A stretch of 64,000 nt of DNA from Bin87 sp965197635 (GCA_965197635.1 OZ240218.1:248001-312000), one strand, 5' to 3'. Counted from the stretch's first letter, positions 50,192 to 59,016 are shown. Program-made: numbers and translations. Notes: generated from the sequence alone by a model not told the origin.

Positions 50192-51328
50192 ATGCCCTAC
50201 GAGTCGATTGACGCTTTGCAGAATGAGCTAACCGCCGACGTTTTCCACTACGCAAATGACCCTAAGAAGGCTGCTGGTCGAGCTTTGGGAACTTTGATCG
50301 AGGTTATCACTTTCTACCTCCTCAAAAGTTGGGGTTATGAGCGGAACGTAGCCATCGAAAGGCGATTACCCGAATATGCAAATACCGACATCACACACAA
50401 CGTCGAGTTCAGTTTCCATCCATCAACAGAACTCGCTACCGTCGCTGCTGCCGAATCTGACCTCCCATTGACATCAAAGAAGATCCAACGATTTCTCAAT
50501 TCCCCCACGTGGGGTAGCGGCGGCTTCAAGTCAAATCAGTTGATATCGAAAGATAAAATCCTTCGCAATGGATGCACCCTCCATGAAGATAACGACCGGA
50601 TCATAATAGCTCGGCTCGTGGAGGTCGCAGATGACAGATATCGGTTATCAGTACACAGTCTCCTTCATCACCCCTTCGCCGTGATGGAATGTAAAAGAGT
50701 CGGTGTCGAAGAGGGAGTCAAAAAAGGCCCTCAGACTATCGAAAAAGCGAAGCAAGGGGCGTATGTTGCAAGATCAGTTTCTTCGCTCCAGAAAATCAGA
50801 ATGAACGATGGTACAATCTTTGGCATCCTCCATTCGGATACGGGCGAATTGCTTTATGATCGTTACGGAGATTTCCTTCTCCGCATAATTCGATCCAATG
50901 AAAAATCACTCCTCTCAGATTTCACGTTCACAGTTGGCATTGTCAGCAATCATGGGAATTGGTTCACTGCGGAAGACCACAACAAGGAACTCAAAGTACT
51001 AGCCGCATCTTACGATTGGCTCCTTTTCCTGACCGATGCCGGGCTTGCAGAGTTCGTCCAAACACTTATCGTACAGCCCAAAAAAGAATATCAGGCCATA
51101 CAAGATGCGTTTAATATGAGTTATGATGGTACTACCAGAATGAACAGATTTACAAAAGTTCGCATGGAACTTTCCGCTGATCTGGCGTTGCGAGAGTATT
51201 TCACAAGTAATCTGCCGAATATAGAACGCTGGTTTAACGTCATTTCGCCCACCGGTGCCACCATATCAGAACTGCGAAATCATCTGAATGTACTCGCATC
51301 AAAGCCGTGGGAGGATATCCTGAAATGA
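50192..51328 (+). CDS. Putative type II restriction endonuclease
   Basis: 378 residues from the ATG at 50192 (AGGAG 11 nt upstream). A PD-(D/E)xK-like core is visible at HPFAVMECKRVG, with E166-x-K168; an upstream acidic residue was not identified, so the core is incomplete by eye. The remainder has no recognised domain. Its TGA overlaps the ATG of a DNA-methyltransferase gene by 4 nt, which is the main support for the restriction role. GC content looks lower than the neighbours and codons such as AAA, TTT and ATA are frequent, suggesting recent acquisition. Recognition sequence unknown. Confidence 0.72.
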   Translation: MPYESIDALQNELTADVFHYANDPKKAAGRALGTLIEVITFYLLKSWGYERNVAIERRLPEYANTDITHNVEFSFHPSTELATVAAAESDLPLTSKKIQRFLNSPTWGSGGFKSNQLISKDKILRNGCTLHEDNDRIIIARLVEVADDRYRLSVHSLLHHPFAVMECKRVGVEEGVKKGPQTIEKAKQGAYVARSVSSLQKIRMNDGTIFGILHSDTGELLYDRYGDFLLRIIRSNEKSLLSDFTFTVGIVSNHGNWFTAEDHNKELKVLAASYDWLLFLTDAGLAEFVQTLIVQPKKEYQAIQDAFNMSYDGTTRMNRFTKVRMELSADLALREYFTSNLPNIERWFNVISPTGATISELRNHLNVLASKPWEDILK

Positions 51329-51891
51329 CTGCCGGCAGAACAGTCAATTCAAAGAATGTTGACTGGTGTACTCCTCCTCAGTATGTTGACGCTGTGAGGC
51401 GTGTTTTCGGGGGGGTGATCGCGCTTGACCCTTGCGCAAACGAATGGTCGATAGTTGGCGCAGGGACCGAATATAGCCTCCCTGAACATGACGGTCTCCT
51501 AGAATCGTGGGATTACCCCACTGTGTACGTCAACCCCCCTTATGGAGCTGACAGGGAGCGACGCACTACGATCAAGGACTGGCTGCGTCGGTGCTCCAAC
51601 GCGCATAAGCAGCATGGCTCGCAGGTATTAGCGTTGGTGCCAGTGGCTACTAATACTGGCCACTGGAAAAGATTCGTGTGGGGCCAAGCTGCTGCCATTT
51701 GCTTCCTGTACGACACTAGGTTGCGGTTCCTTGTTCAAGGAGAGGACACAGGTAAGGGGGCGCCTATGTCTTGTGCCATGATTTATTGGAACAACGAAAT
51801 TGAACAATTTACGAACGTTTTTTACGAATTCGGGGCAGTTGTAGACATACGAGGACTGCAACACTCGATTTCGGCGCGGGCGTTGCGCTGA
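51325..51891 (+). CDS. Phage-type DNA N6-adenine methyltransferase (Dam, PF05869-like)
   Basis: 188 residues, compact. NVDWCTPPQYVDAVRRVF, ALDPCANEW (Asp35, S-adenosylmethionine-side motif), YVNPPYGA (N70-P-P-Y73, catalytic motif IV for adenine-N6), and VLALVPVATNTGHW match the phage N6-adenine-methyltransferase family. It has no separate target-recognition domain, as is usual for this family. GGAGG is 10 nt before the ATG. Following the endonuclease with a 4-nt overlap, it probably protects host DNA. Confidence 0.85.
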   Translation: MTAGRTVNSKNVDWCTPPQYVDAVRRVFGGVIALDPCANEWSIVGAGTEYSLPEHDGLLESWDYPTVYVNPPYGADRERRTTIKDWLRRCSNAHKQHGSQVLALVPVATNTGHWKRFVWGQAAAICFLYDTRLRFLVQGEDTGKGAPMSCAMIYWNNEIEQFTNVFYEFGAVVDIRGLQHSISARALR

Positions 51892-52170
51892 AATGCACTT
51901 CTTCACTTCAAGACCGTTATCTATCCATGCCAACAGTACCACGCTGATATTGCGACTGTGCGTGCTGATCCCTTCGGTGATTTTATCGACAATAGCGCAA
52001 GGGCAGACCTGTTATCGTGATAGGGAATTACCCCTTCACCAGGAAAATCGCAAACGTCGATGCTCTCCAATTCTGTTGCCCACAATCCCTGACACCAACC
52101 CCTTGACGCCAACAAAGCCGAACATATATCCTAACCACGCCAAGGCAAAACAGCTGTTTCATTCTCGAAC

Positions 52171-52416
52171 CCAAAAGGCAGGATTTCGTTTCGACGGCCA
52201 ACCCCGTCAGTTTTCAAAATCGCAACCGGTCGCAGTGGCAAGGCGCTGCTCGACCTCACGACTACTCACCAGGATTGACCACTGGACCACCGGGATTGCC
52301 CGAGCCCGCGCGCATGGATGCCCTACAGCATCCTGAGTACACGAAAAAGTAGGGGTCAAATTGTTGCGTACCCAACCGGCCGTATGCTGACAACGAAACG
52401 AAATCCTGCCTTCCAA
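52171..52416. mobile_element. MITE-like element with 19-bp terminal inverted repeats
   Basis: Perfect 19-bp inverted termini, AAGGCAGGATTTCGTTTCG at 52175-52193 and its complement at 52394-52412, bound a 238-bp unit without an ORF. A 4-bp direct repeat CCAA (52171-52174 and 52413-52416) flanks it exactly, as a target duplication would. It is non-autonomous; no transposase is in the window. Confidence 0.6.
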
Positions 52417-52473
52417 ACCACATTACACCAAATCTAAAAGGAGCAAAGCCCACCAAAACACCACCGGCAGAAC

Positions 52474-52516
52474 CATCCTGAAAATCCCCTAATCCCGCAA
52501 GTTCTGATTCTGACGA
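52474..52516. repeat. AATCAGGATT family, right half-copy
   Basis: CATCCTGAAAATCCCCTAAT followed by CCCGCAAGTTCTGATTCTGACG, the right arm of the element at 44803. Confidence 0.55.
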
Positions 52517-52602
52517 ACTCCACGCCCTACCCTCATCAGGTGGACATCCGACGGTTTGCCCCGTACTATTCCCGCAGTACCGATTGCGTAAGGAGTAGCA
52601 CA

Positions 52603-54324
52603 ATGCAGACCAGGGAAATGACCGCCAGCGCGTCTCGCCTGATGGTGGAGCAGATGGTCGCCTCGGGCGTCAAGTACGTATTCAACAACTCCGGCTCGCG
52701 CGAGGCGTTGTTCTTCAACGAACTGCACGCGCGCTCCGACATCAACGGCATCTTGGGCCTCCACGAAGGCGCGGTAACCGCCATGGCCGGCGGCTACACC
52801 CAGGCCAACCTGGCCCCCGGCGTCATGGTCGTCCACCTCGGCGCCGGCCTCGCCCAGGCGATGGGCCAGCTCATCAACGTCTGGACCGGCAGCCTGCCCG
52901 TGGTGGTCATCACCTTCGCCGGAGACACCGGCAGCTTCGCTGGCAAAATCAGCCTCGACGTCAGCCACAACGCCGGCCCGACCGCCATCGCCGCCCCCCT
53001 GATGAAAGCCAACTGGACGGTCATCGAGCCCGAGGGCCTGCCCGCCGCCCTGGAGCGCGCCCTTCGCGTCGCCATGACCCCCCCGGTCGGCCCGGTGCAT
53101 CTCGCCGTGTACGACCGCCTGCTCGGGCCGGCCGAACACACCGCCAACATCATCTACGGGAACACCCCCGAGTTCCGCGCCGGCTACCCCTCCGACGCCG
53201 ACGTGGAAGCGGTGGCCCGCGCCCTACGCGACGCCCAGCGACCCCTGATGTACGTGGGCGACGGTGTCTGGAAGAGCGGCGCGATTGCCGAGGTCACGGC
53301 CCTTGCCGAGCGGTTCGGCGTCCCCGTCGTGGGCGACCCCCGCGCCGTTCCCATCAAGCATCCCCTCCACGCCGGCGGCCGCCGGTTGGAACAGGCGCCG
53401 GACCTCAATCCCGACCTCATCCTCTGCATCGGCGTAACCCACAACGGCGCCGGCAATGCCAGCGACTACACCGCCTTCTTTGACGCGGCGCGCACCATCG
53501 CCATCGGCGCTGACGCCGAAAACCTGGAGAACATCCCCGGCCTGGACCTGGCCGTCCTCGCCGACGAACGCCGCGCCGCCCAGAGCCTGCTGGATGCCAC
53601 CGACGCCTCCGAGGATTTGGGCGACCGCCGCAGCCGCGCCCGGGAAGAGGTCGCCGCCCTCCGTGCCCAGCGCCGCGACGCCGCTTGGCGCGTCCCCGCG
53701 GAATCGGGCAAGGTGCGCGCCGTGGCCTTGGGCGACGCCCTCGACGCTGCCCTGGAGTCTCGCGGCGGCGGCTTGGTTACCATCGAACAGTTCGCCGTAG
53801 CCCAGGACATCCTGTCCAACTCCGGCGACGCCGGCAACAACCAGTACATCCGCCCCGCCGGCGGCTCTGAGGGTTATGGCGTTGGCATGGCTATCGGGGC
53901 CAAGCTGGGCGCGCCGGATGCGCCGGTGGTCGGCCTGGTCGGCGACGGTTCCCTGTACTACTCCGACCACGCCCTGTGGACGGCGGCCAGCCACGGCGTG
54001 CCGGTGCTGTACTGCATCTCCAACAACGGGGCCTACGGCATCGTCGCCAGTTCCTTCGCCAACGCCAACGCCAATATGAAGGAGACCGGCGAGTACCGGG
54101 GCGTCGTCCTCGACAACATTGACCCCGTCAAGCTGGCCGAAGGCTTCGGCGTCGAGGCCATGGACGCCACCGACGAGGCCACCATCGCCGACGCCATCGA
54201 GCACGGCCTGAGCATCGTGGAGCGTGAAAACCGGCCGTTCCTGCTGAACGTGCATCTGCCGCTGGGCCTGCCCGAAGGGGGGCGCCCCGGCCAGATCTAC
54301 AGCCTCAGCGGGGAGCTGGGATAA
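52603..54324 (+). CDS. Thiamine-diphosphate-dependent enzyme (acetolactate synthase/benzoylformate decarboxylase-like)
   Basis: 573 residues with the three-domain ThDP layout. The N-terminal catalytic Glu is in GLHEGAVTAMAGGYTQA; the central NAD/FAD-like domain runs from about 185 to 340; the C-terminal ThDP-binding motif GDGSLYYSDHALW..NN is at 445-475. There is no ilvB-type FAD-specific pattern that I can be sure of, and the substrate is not predictable. AAGGAG precedes the ATG at 52603; the upstream frame to 52540 enters a repeat. Cytoplasmic, monocistronic, followed by MazEF. Confidence 0.92.
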   Translation: MQTREMTASASRLMVEQMVASGVKYVFNNSGSREALFFNELHARSDINGILGLHEGAVTAMAGGYTQANLAPGVMVVHLGAGLAQAMGQLINVWTGSLPVVVITFAGDTGSFAGKISLDVSHNAGPTAIAAPLMKANWTVIEPEGLPAALERALRVAMTPPVGPVHLAVYDRLLGPAEHTANIIYGNTPEFRAGYPSDADVEAVARALRDAQRPLMYVGDGVWKSGAIAEVTALAERFGVPVVGDPRAVPIKHPLHAGGRRLEQAPDLNPDLILCIGVTHNGAGNASDYTAFFDAARTIAIGADAENLENIPGLDLAVLADERRAAQSLLDATDASEDLGDRRSRAREEVAALRAQRRDAAWRVPAESGKVRAVALGDALDAALESRGGGLVTIEQFAVAQDILSNSGDAGNNQYIRPAGGSEGYGVGMAIGAKLGAPDAPVVGLVGDGSLYYSDHALWTAASHGVPVLYCISNNGAYGIVASSFANANANMKETGEYRGVVLDNIDPVKLAEGFGVEAMDATDEATIADAIEHGLSIVERENRPFLLNVHLPLGLPEGGRPGQIYSLSGELG

Positions 54325-54396
54325 TCGGCGCGGTGATTTGACGAGGGCAAGCGCAGTTCCTACACTTGAATCTGTAGATTTGGAGGAATGATCAGC

Positions 54397-54639
54397 ATGG
54401 AGGTTCATACCAGCAAACTGGATAACGACCTTACCCTGCAAATCCCGCTTGCCCTCGCCTCCGAGATTGGCTTGGAGCCGAACTCCAGTGTTGATATATC
54501 AATCTTGGGCAATTCAATAATCATCAACCCATCCAGGCGCCCCCGTCGCAAACTGGATGACTTGCTGGCCGGAGTAACGGAAGATAACTTGCATGGCGAG
54601 ACTGATACCGGGTCAGCGGTAGGTCGGGAAGTATGGTGA
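54397..54639 (+). CDS. mazE: MazE-like (AbrB fold) antitoxin
   Basis: 80 residues. MEVHTSKLDNDLTLQIPLAL, EIGLEPNSSVDISILGNSII is the AbrB/MazE swapped-hairpin pattern; the tail (EDNLHGETDTG) is acidic and would embrace MazF. GGAGG is 10 nt before the ATG at 54397; an ATG at 54388 is too close to it. Overlaps mazF by 7 nt. Confidence 0.85.
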   Translation: MEVHTSKLDNDLTLQIPLALASEIGLEPNSSVDISILGNSIIINPSRRPRRKLDDLLAGVTEDNLHGETDTGSAVGREVW

Positions 54640-54989
54640 TTTCCACCGCCGGAGTACCTGCGCGTGGGGACGTCGTTATCATAGATTTCAACCCTCAGTT
54701 GGGCAGCGAGCAGGCCGGGCGTCGCCCTGCCCTCGTTCTCTCACCCAGCGCTTACAACGGAACAGTCGGGTTAGCGATCGTTTGTCCCGTTACCAATCAG
54801 GTGAAGGGGTTCCCTTTCGAGGTCGCTATACCGGCAGGGATGGAAGGGACTGGCGTTATCCTGGCTGACCATGTCAAAAGCCTGGATTGGCGGGTGCGCA
54901 ATGCCAGGGTTGTATGCCAATTGCCGCAGGCAACCGTGGCTGATGTGCTGGAGACACTGCTTACGCTGATTGGAGAAGCGACACGATAA
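54633..54989 (+). CDS. mazF: MazF endoribonuclease toxin
   Basis: 118 residues, SH3-like MazF: VPARGDVVIIDFNPQLGSEQAGRRPALVLS (in parts; Arg-Pro-Ala-Leu is the family core), ICPVTNQVKGFPFEV, TGVILADHVKSLDW. It cuts mRNA at a short sequence; the start is ATG at 54633 inside mazE. The overlap implies translational coupling. Confidence 0.92.
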   Translation: MVISTAGVPARGDVVIIDFNPQLGSEQAGRRPALVLSPSAYNGTVGLAIVCPVTNQVKGFPFEVAIPAGMEGTGVILADHVKSLDWRVRNARVVCQLPQATVADVLETLLTLIGEATR

Positions 54990-55108
54990 TGACCGTATTT
55001 CTACCCAGGCTCAAAGTTTCAGCGTTGCGCTCGCCCTTTATTTTCGCCAACCGCCTTGCTATCATTGCGCTACTCGGAAACACTCCATCGCTGGAAAGGG
55101 AGGAGATT

Positions 55109-55612
55109 ATGAGCTACACGCCGAGAAACTTGGGACACGTCAACATCTTCGTCCGAAATGCGGAGCGGGCGCGGGATTGGTATGCGGACCTGCTGGGTCT
55201 GCATTGCTACGGGTTCAGGCCGGGCGGCGCCGCTTTCATGTCCGCCGACCTGGGTAACTCCCACGAAATCGCCTTGACCGAGGTGGGCGAGAACGCTCTG
55301 GGCCCCCAGGGCGGACAGGTCGGCCTCAACCACATGGCCTGGTATATGGATACTCTGGATGACCTGAAGGAGCTCTACGACCGGGTCAAGGATAAGAACA
55401 TTCCCATCGACCGCGTGTCCGACCACGGCCACGCCATCGGCATCTACATCCGCGACCCCGACGGCAACGGCATCGAGCTGTCCTACGAGATGCCCCGTGA
55501 GCAGTGGGGGCACGATGAGAGCGGCTACATGATCGGCAACACCGCAAGGGGCCGTCTCTCCGGGCCGTGGGACGAGGAACTCGCCGCCCAGGCGGCGTTG
55601 GTAGCGCATTAG
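55109..55612 (+). CDS. VOC family protein, ring-cleavage-dioxygenase-like
   Basis: 167 residues, paralog of the 47021 gene. Metal ligands in LGHVNIF (His), GLNHMAWYM (His) and DPDGNGIELSYEM (Glu). A GGGAGGAGATT site precedes the ATG. The frame is open upstream to 54989 without family sequence, so I start at 55109. The C-terminus has a 20-residue tail absent from the paralog. It may convert a different ring or keto substrate; no aromatic pathway cluster surrounds it. Confidence 0.9.
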   Translation: MSYTPRNLGHVNIFVRNAERARDWYADLLGLHCYGFRPGGAAFMSADLGNSHEIALTEVGENALGPQGGQVGLNHMAWYMDTLDDLKELYDRVKDKNIPIDRVSDHGHAIGIYIRDPDGNGIELSYEMPREQWGHDESGYMIGNTARGRLSGPWDEELAAQAALVAH

Positions 55613-55638
55613 CCGCATTGCCACCGCGACGAACCACA

Positions 55639-55665
55639 TAGGGGCGGGTTTCAAACCCGCCCCTA
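55639..55665. terminator. TAGGGGCGGGTTT...AAACCCGCCCCTA hairpin
   Basis: Perfect 13-bp arms around a single C, between the convergent VOC and LLM genes. Same GGGGCGGGTT group as 5030 and 33525. Confidence 0.65.
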
Positions 55666-55689
55666 ACGGTTTCAGGCTAGCTGATCCAA

Positions 55690-56718
55690 TTACTTGAAGT
55701 GCGGCATCACTTGCTCGCTGATCAGCCGCAGCGAATTCTTCACCCGGTCGTATGGAATACGCCCGCCGTAATTGACTTCCATCACCACGCCGGTGGCCCC
55801 GAAATCCTCCTGGAAGCCCTTGAACCGCTCCGCGATCTCCGCCGGCGTCCCGAACACCACCCGCTGCCGCAGCACGTCGGCGTAGGGCGTGTTGGCCATC
55901 TGACGGATTCGAGCGGCGGTCTCCTCGCTGGCGGCGGTTTTGACCAGTTCACTGGCGGCGTACTGGATGGCCGACATGGCGCTGGCTTCCGGCTCCGAGT
56001 GCGCCTGTTCCGTGGTCTCGGCGGCATAGACCGGGACGCGCACGGCAATGTCGGCGGGCCCGGTATGGCCGGCCGCGGCCCGGGCCTCCTCGTAGGAGGC
56101 GATGCGACCCTTCAGCTGCTCCCGCCCAGCGTTCGCGCTGACGAAGATGGGATGCCCCAGCTTGCCGATCAGCGGGAAGGTGTCCTCGCCAGCCACCGCC
56201 ACCCGGACGGGCGGGTAGGGCTGCTGGTAAGGTTTAGGCACCACCGCCACGTCCTGGTAGGAATGGAACTGTCCGTCGTAGGAAAACTCGTCGTTCTGCC
56301 ACGCCTCCATGATGATGTCCAGCGCCTCCAGAAAGCGCGGCCGGCTCTCCGAGTAGGGGATGTTGTAGCCCTGGTAGTACTTGGTAAGGCCGCTGCGCCC
56401 GATGCCGAACTCAAAGCGCCCCTTGCTGATGTGGTCAACGGTGGCAGCTTCCTCGGCCACGCGCAGGGGATTGGTCAGCGGCAACACCTGCACCGCCAGT
56501 CCGGTGCGGATGCGCTTGGTGCGGGCGGCGATGGCGCTGGCGATGACCATGGGCGAGGCCAGCACGGCCCGCTCCGGGCTGAAGTGATGCTCGGCCAGCC
56601 ACACGGTGTCAAAGCCCATGCTCTCCGCGTCGTCAATCTGGGTGAACGACTCGTCAAAAGCCTCGGCCTGGGTCCTATTATCGCCGATATGAAAGTCGGT
56701 GAACATACCAAAGTTCAT
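55690..56718 (-). CDS. LLM class flavin-dependent oxidoreductase
   Basis: 342 residues, luciferase-like fold and closest paralog of 43701: SMGFDTVWLAEHHFSPERA, RTGLAVQVLPLTNPLRVAEE, TVDHISKGRFEFGIGRSG. Starts at ATG 56718 with AGGGAGGAACC; a much longer frame reaching 57609 reads antisense across the next gene and is rejected. Divergent from the amidohydrolase gene, with which it may share the intergenic control region. Confidence 0.93.
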   Translation of the reverse strand: MNFGMFTDFHIGDNRTQAEAFDESFTQIDDAESMGFDTVWLAEHHFSPERAVLASPMVIASAIAARTKRIRTGLAVQVLPLTNPLRVAEEAATVDHISKGRFEFGIGRSGLTKYYQGYNIPYSESRPRFLEALDIIMEAWQNDEFSYDGQFHSYQDVAVVPKPYQQPYPPVRVAVAGEDTFPLIGKLGHPIFVSANAGREQLKGRIASYEEARAAAGHTGPADIAVRVPVYAAETTEQAHSEPEASAMSAIQYAASELVKTAASEETAARIRQMANTPYADVLRQRVVFGTPAEIAERFKGFQEDFGATGVVMEVNYGGRIPYDRVKNSLRLISEQVMPHFK

Positions 56719-56837
56719 GGGTTCCTCCCTGCGGCAACGGTGTCCGCGTAGGCAGATTATAGTGCCTGTGGGATGCAACGTCATCCCGAACCACCAGCTC
56801 TGTCGCAACGCGACATTTGTGGTACGAATAAAAGTTA

Positions 56838-56867
56838 TTGACGCTCGGCGCCATTGTAAATTAGACT
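56838..56867 (+). promoter_or_regulatory. Candidate promoter of the amidohydrolase gene
   Basis: TTGACG, 18-nt spacer, TAGACT (56862-56867), 73 nt before the start. Weak match at -10. Confidence 0.3.
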
Positions 56868-56940
56868 GACGCAACACGGATTCTTGACGAAATCCGACGT
56901 GTTGGTATCCATCTCCAAGAGCGACCCAGAGGAGGGACAG

Positions 56941-58962
56941 ATGGCAGATTACGACATTATCATCAGAAAGGGCACCATTGTTGATGGGACCCGCACACCA
57001 CGCTACGTGAGTGACATCGCCATCAAGGACGGCAGGATCGCCAAAATCGGCGGCCTCAACGGTGGCACCGCCGACCGGGTTATCGACGCCGAGGGGCTGA
57101 TTGTGGCGCCGGGGTTCGTGGACCTGCATACCCACTACGACGCCCAGATCTTCTGGGACCCCTATTGCACGCTGTCGGGCTGGCACGGCGTTACGTCGGT
57201 GGCGCTGGGCAACTGCGGGTTCGGTTTCGCGCCGTCGCGGGTGGAGGACCAGGACCGGGCGATGCTGAGCATGACTCGCAACGAGGCGATCCCCTACGAC
57301 GCAATGAAGGAAGGGATGCCCTGGAACTGGGTTACGTTCCCCGACTTTATCGACAGCCTGACCAACACCCCCAAGGGCGTGAACTGCCTGACCTACGTGC
57401 CCCTGACCCCGCTGTATGCCTGGGTGATGGGCTGGGACGAGGCCAAGGCGCGCCGCCCCACCGAAGAAGAGTTGCAGGAAATGGTGCGGCTCATCCATGA
57501 GGCCATGGACAGCGGCGCGTGCGGCTGGTCGGCCCAGGTGCTGGGCGCAAACTCGGTGCAGCGGGACTATGACGGCACGCCGATGATTACCGATATGCTG
57601 TCCGAGCATGAGGTGTTGACCTTCGCCAAGGTGCTGGCCGACCGGGACGAGGGGTTCATCGAGCTGGCTTACCAGGAGACCGGCGAGGAAGGGCGGCCTT
57701 TGGGCGAAGGGGCTCGCCTATTCTTTGAAAAGGTAGCCGAAGTCTCCGGCCGCCCGGTGCTGTACCAGACGGTATCCCCCAACTCCGTACACCCCGAACA
57801 GCACCGCGAGCGCATCCGCTGGCTCGAGAGCTGCGCTGAGCGTGGCTTGCGGGTTTACGGACAAGGCAATACCCGCCGCGGCGGCTTCGAACTCACCTTC
57901 GAAGACTGGAACCTGTTCGACGACACTCCCATGTGGCGCGAGGTCACCCTGGGCGACAAGGCCACCAGAAAGGCCAAGATGTCCGACCCGGAGATGCGCC
58001 TGAAGCTGAAGGAAGAATGGGACTCGGGCCGGCGTCCCATCCAGGTCACCCCCGGCTCCGTGGGCAGCCTCCAGGTGATGACCCGCAAGGTGAAGATTGA
58101 CATCGGCGCTGAGACCGACTTCACCCGGATGCCCGCCAAGGTCAATGTCAGCGGCGCAGACTACTTCCTGGTCAACACCCGCGACGGCTACAAGCTGCTG
58201 TCGGTGGTCTGTGCGCACCAGGGCGGTTGCGTGGACGATGCGGGAGACAAGTTCGTCTGCGATACCCACGGCTACGAGTACGAGCACGACGGCGGACGCT
58301 GCATCACCAACGGCGAGCTGCGTTTGAAGTCCTTCGTCGTCAACGTCGTCGATGGGCGCATGATTGCTCTGGCCCCGGACGAGACCGAGGCCTCCAGCCC
58401 GCAAGCCGGCCTGACCGTTCAGCAAATCGCCGACGAGCAGGGCAAGCACGTTATCGACGCGCTGCTGGACATGTGCGTGGAGGACGACCTGGCGACGGAG
58501 TTCTACGCCGACACCCAGGGCCGCGACCAGGCCCAGTTCACCGCCGAGGTGTTGGACTCCAATCACGTCGTCGCCGGCGTTTCCGACGGCGGCGCGCACG
58601 TCAAGTTCCTGACCGCTGGCATCTATCCGACGGATATGCTGGCCTGGCTCGTGCGCGACGAAAAGGTAATCACCCTGGAGGACGCTCACTTCAAGCTGTC
58701 GTACCTGCCGGCCCACTTCGGCGGGTTCCAGGACCGCGGCGCGCTGCGCGAGGGCGCCCCGGCGGACGTGATCGTCTATGACCTGGACCGGCTGGAGGTA
58801 CTGCCTTCGGAGGTGGCCGAGGACCTGCCCGGCGGCGAGTGGCGTCGCATCCAGAAGGCCAAGGGCTACCGCTGGACACTGGTGAACGGCGAGGTCACCT
58901 TTGAGGACGGCGAACCCACCGGCGCAATGCCCGGGCGCCTCCTCCGAAACGGCCGCGGATAG
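56941..58962 (+). CDS. D-aminoacylase-type amidohydrolase with an inserted Rieske-like 2Fe-2S domain
   Basis: 673 residues, TIM-barrel amidohydrolase of the N-acyl-D-amino-acid deacylase class. Metal-site residues: H63-T-H65 in DLHTHYDAQIFWDP, Cys92 in GNCGFGFAPS, D549 in VSDGGAHV; the C-terminal HFGGFQDRGALREGAPADV is family typical. Residues about 380-488 form an insert with C424-A-H426 and C440-D-T-H443 (C-x-H-x13-C-x-x-H) and Rieske-like strands (KLLSVVCAHQGG, VCDTHGYEYEHDG, SFVVNVVDGRM). The x13 spacing is slightly shorter than the common 15-17. The gene is continuous with no frame change, GAGGAGGGACAG precedes the ATG, and a strong terminator follows. The combination is unusual; the domain may be a redox sensor, a structural cluster or a functional electron carrier. 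Confidence 0.9.
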   Translation: MADYDIIIRKGTIVDGTRTPRYVSDIAIKDGRIAKIGGLNGGTADRVIDAEGLIVAPGFVDLHTHYDAQIFWDPYCTLSGWHGVTSVALGNCGFGFAPSRVEDQDRAMLSMTRNEAIPYDAMKEGMPWNWVTFPDFIDSLTNTPKGVNCLTYVPLTPLYAWVMGWDEAKARRPTEEELQEMVRLIHEAMDSGACGWSAQVLGANSVQRDYDGTPMITDMLSEHEVLTFAKVLADRDEGFIELAYQETGEEGRPLGEGARLFFEKVAEVSGRPVLYQTVSPNSVHPEQHRERIRWLESCAERGLRVYGQGNTRRGGFELTFEDWNLFDDTPMWREVTLGDKATRKAKMSDPEMRLKLKEEWDSGRRPIQVTPGSVGSLQVMTRKVKIDIGAETDFTRMPAKVNVSGADYFLVNTRDGYKLLSVVCAHQGGCVDDAGDKFVCDTHGYEYEHDGGRCITNGELRLKSFVVNVVDGRMIALAPDETEASSPQAGLTVQQIADEQGKHVIDALLDMCVEDDLATEFYADTQGRDQAQFTAEVLDSNHVVAGVSDGGAHVKFLTAGIYPTDMLAWLVRDEKVITLEDAHFKLSYLPAHFGGFQDRGALREGAPADVIVYDLDRLEVLPSEVAEDLPGGEWRRIQKAKGYRWTLVNGEVTFEDGEPTGAMPGRLLRNGRG

Positions 58963-58987
58963 CCCCTGCCCCGCGCCGGATCGTTCA

Positions 58988-59016
58988 GGGCCGCGAGACT
59001 GCCTCGCGGCCCTTTT
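58988..59016 (+). terminator. Rho-independent terminator after the amidohydrolase
   Basis: GGGCCGCGAG actgc CTCGCGGCCC followed by TTTT: perfect 10-bp GC-rich stem, 5-nt loop, U-tract, 26 nt after the stop codon. Confidence 0.85.

Larger units (their letters stand above)
51892..52602. other. 711-bp non-coding, low-GC region with MITE-like element
   Basis: No convincing gene. 51892-52170 contains only short open stretches lacking ribosome sites. 52171-52416 is an inverted-repeat element, and 52474-52516 a half-copy of the AATCAGGATT repeat. AAGGAG at 52590 belongs to the ThDP gene. Confidence 0.6.

Noticed and set aside
51921..52115. Minus-strand ORF of 64 residues
   Set aside because: Too short, no ribosome site or family pattern, in the non-coding low-GC region.
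51893..52336. Plus-strand ORF of 147 residues after the methyltransferase
   Set aside because: No ribosome site, biased composition, and it runs into the MITE-like terminal repeat.
56719..57609. Long upstream extension of the LLM gene at 55690
   Set aside because: It reads antisense through the divergent amidohydrolase gene; the ribosome site and family sequence start at 56718.
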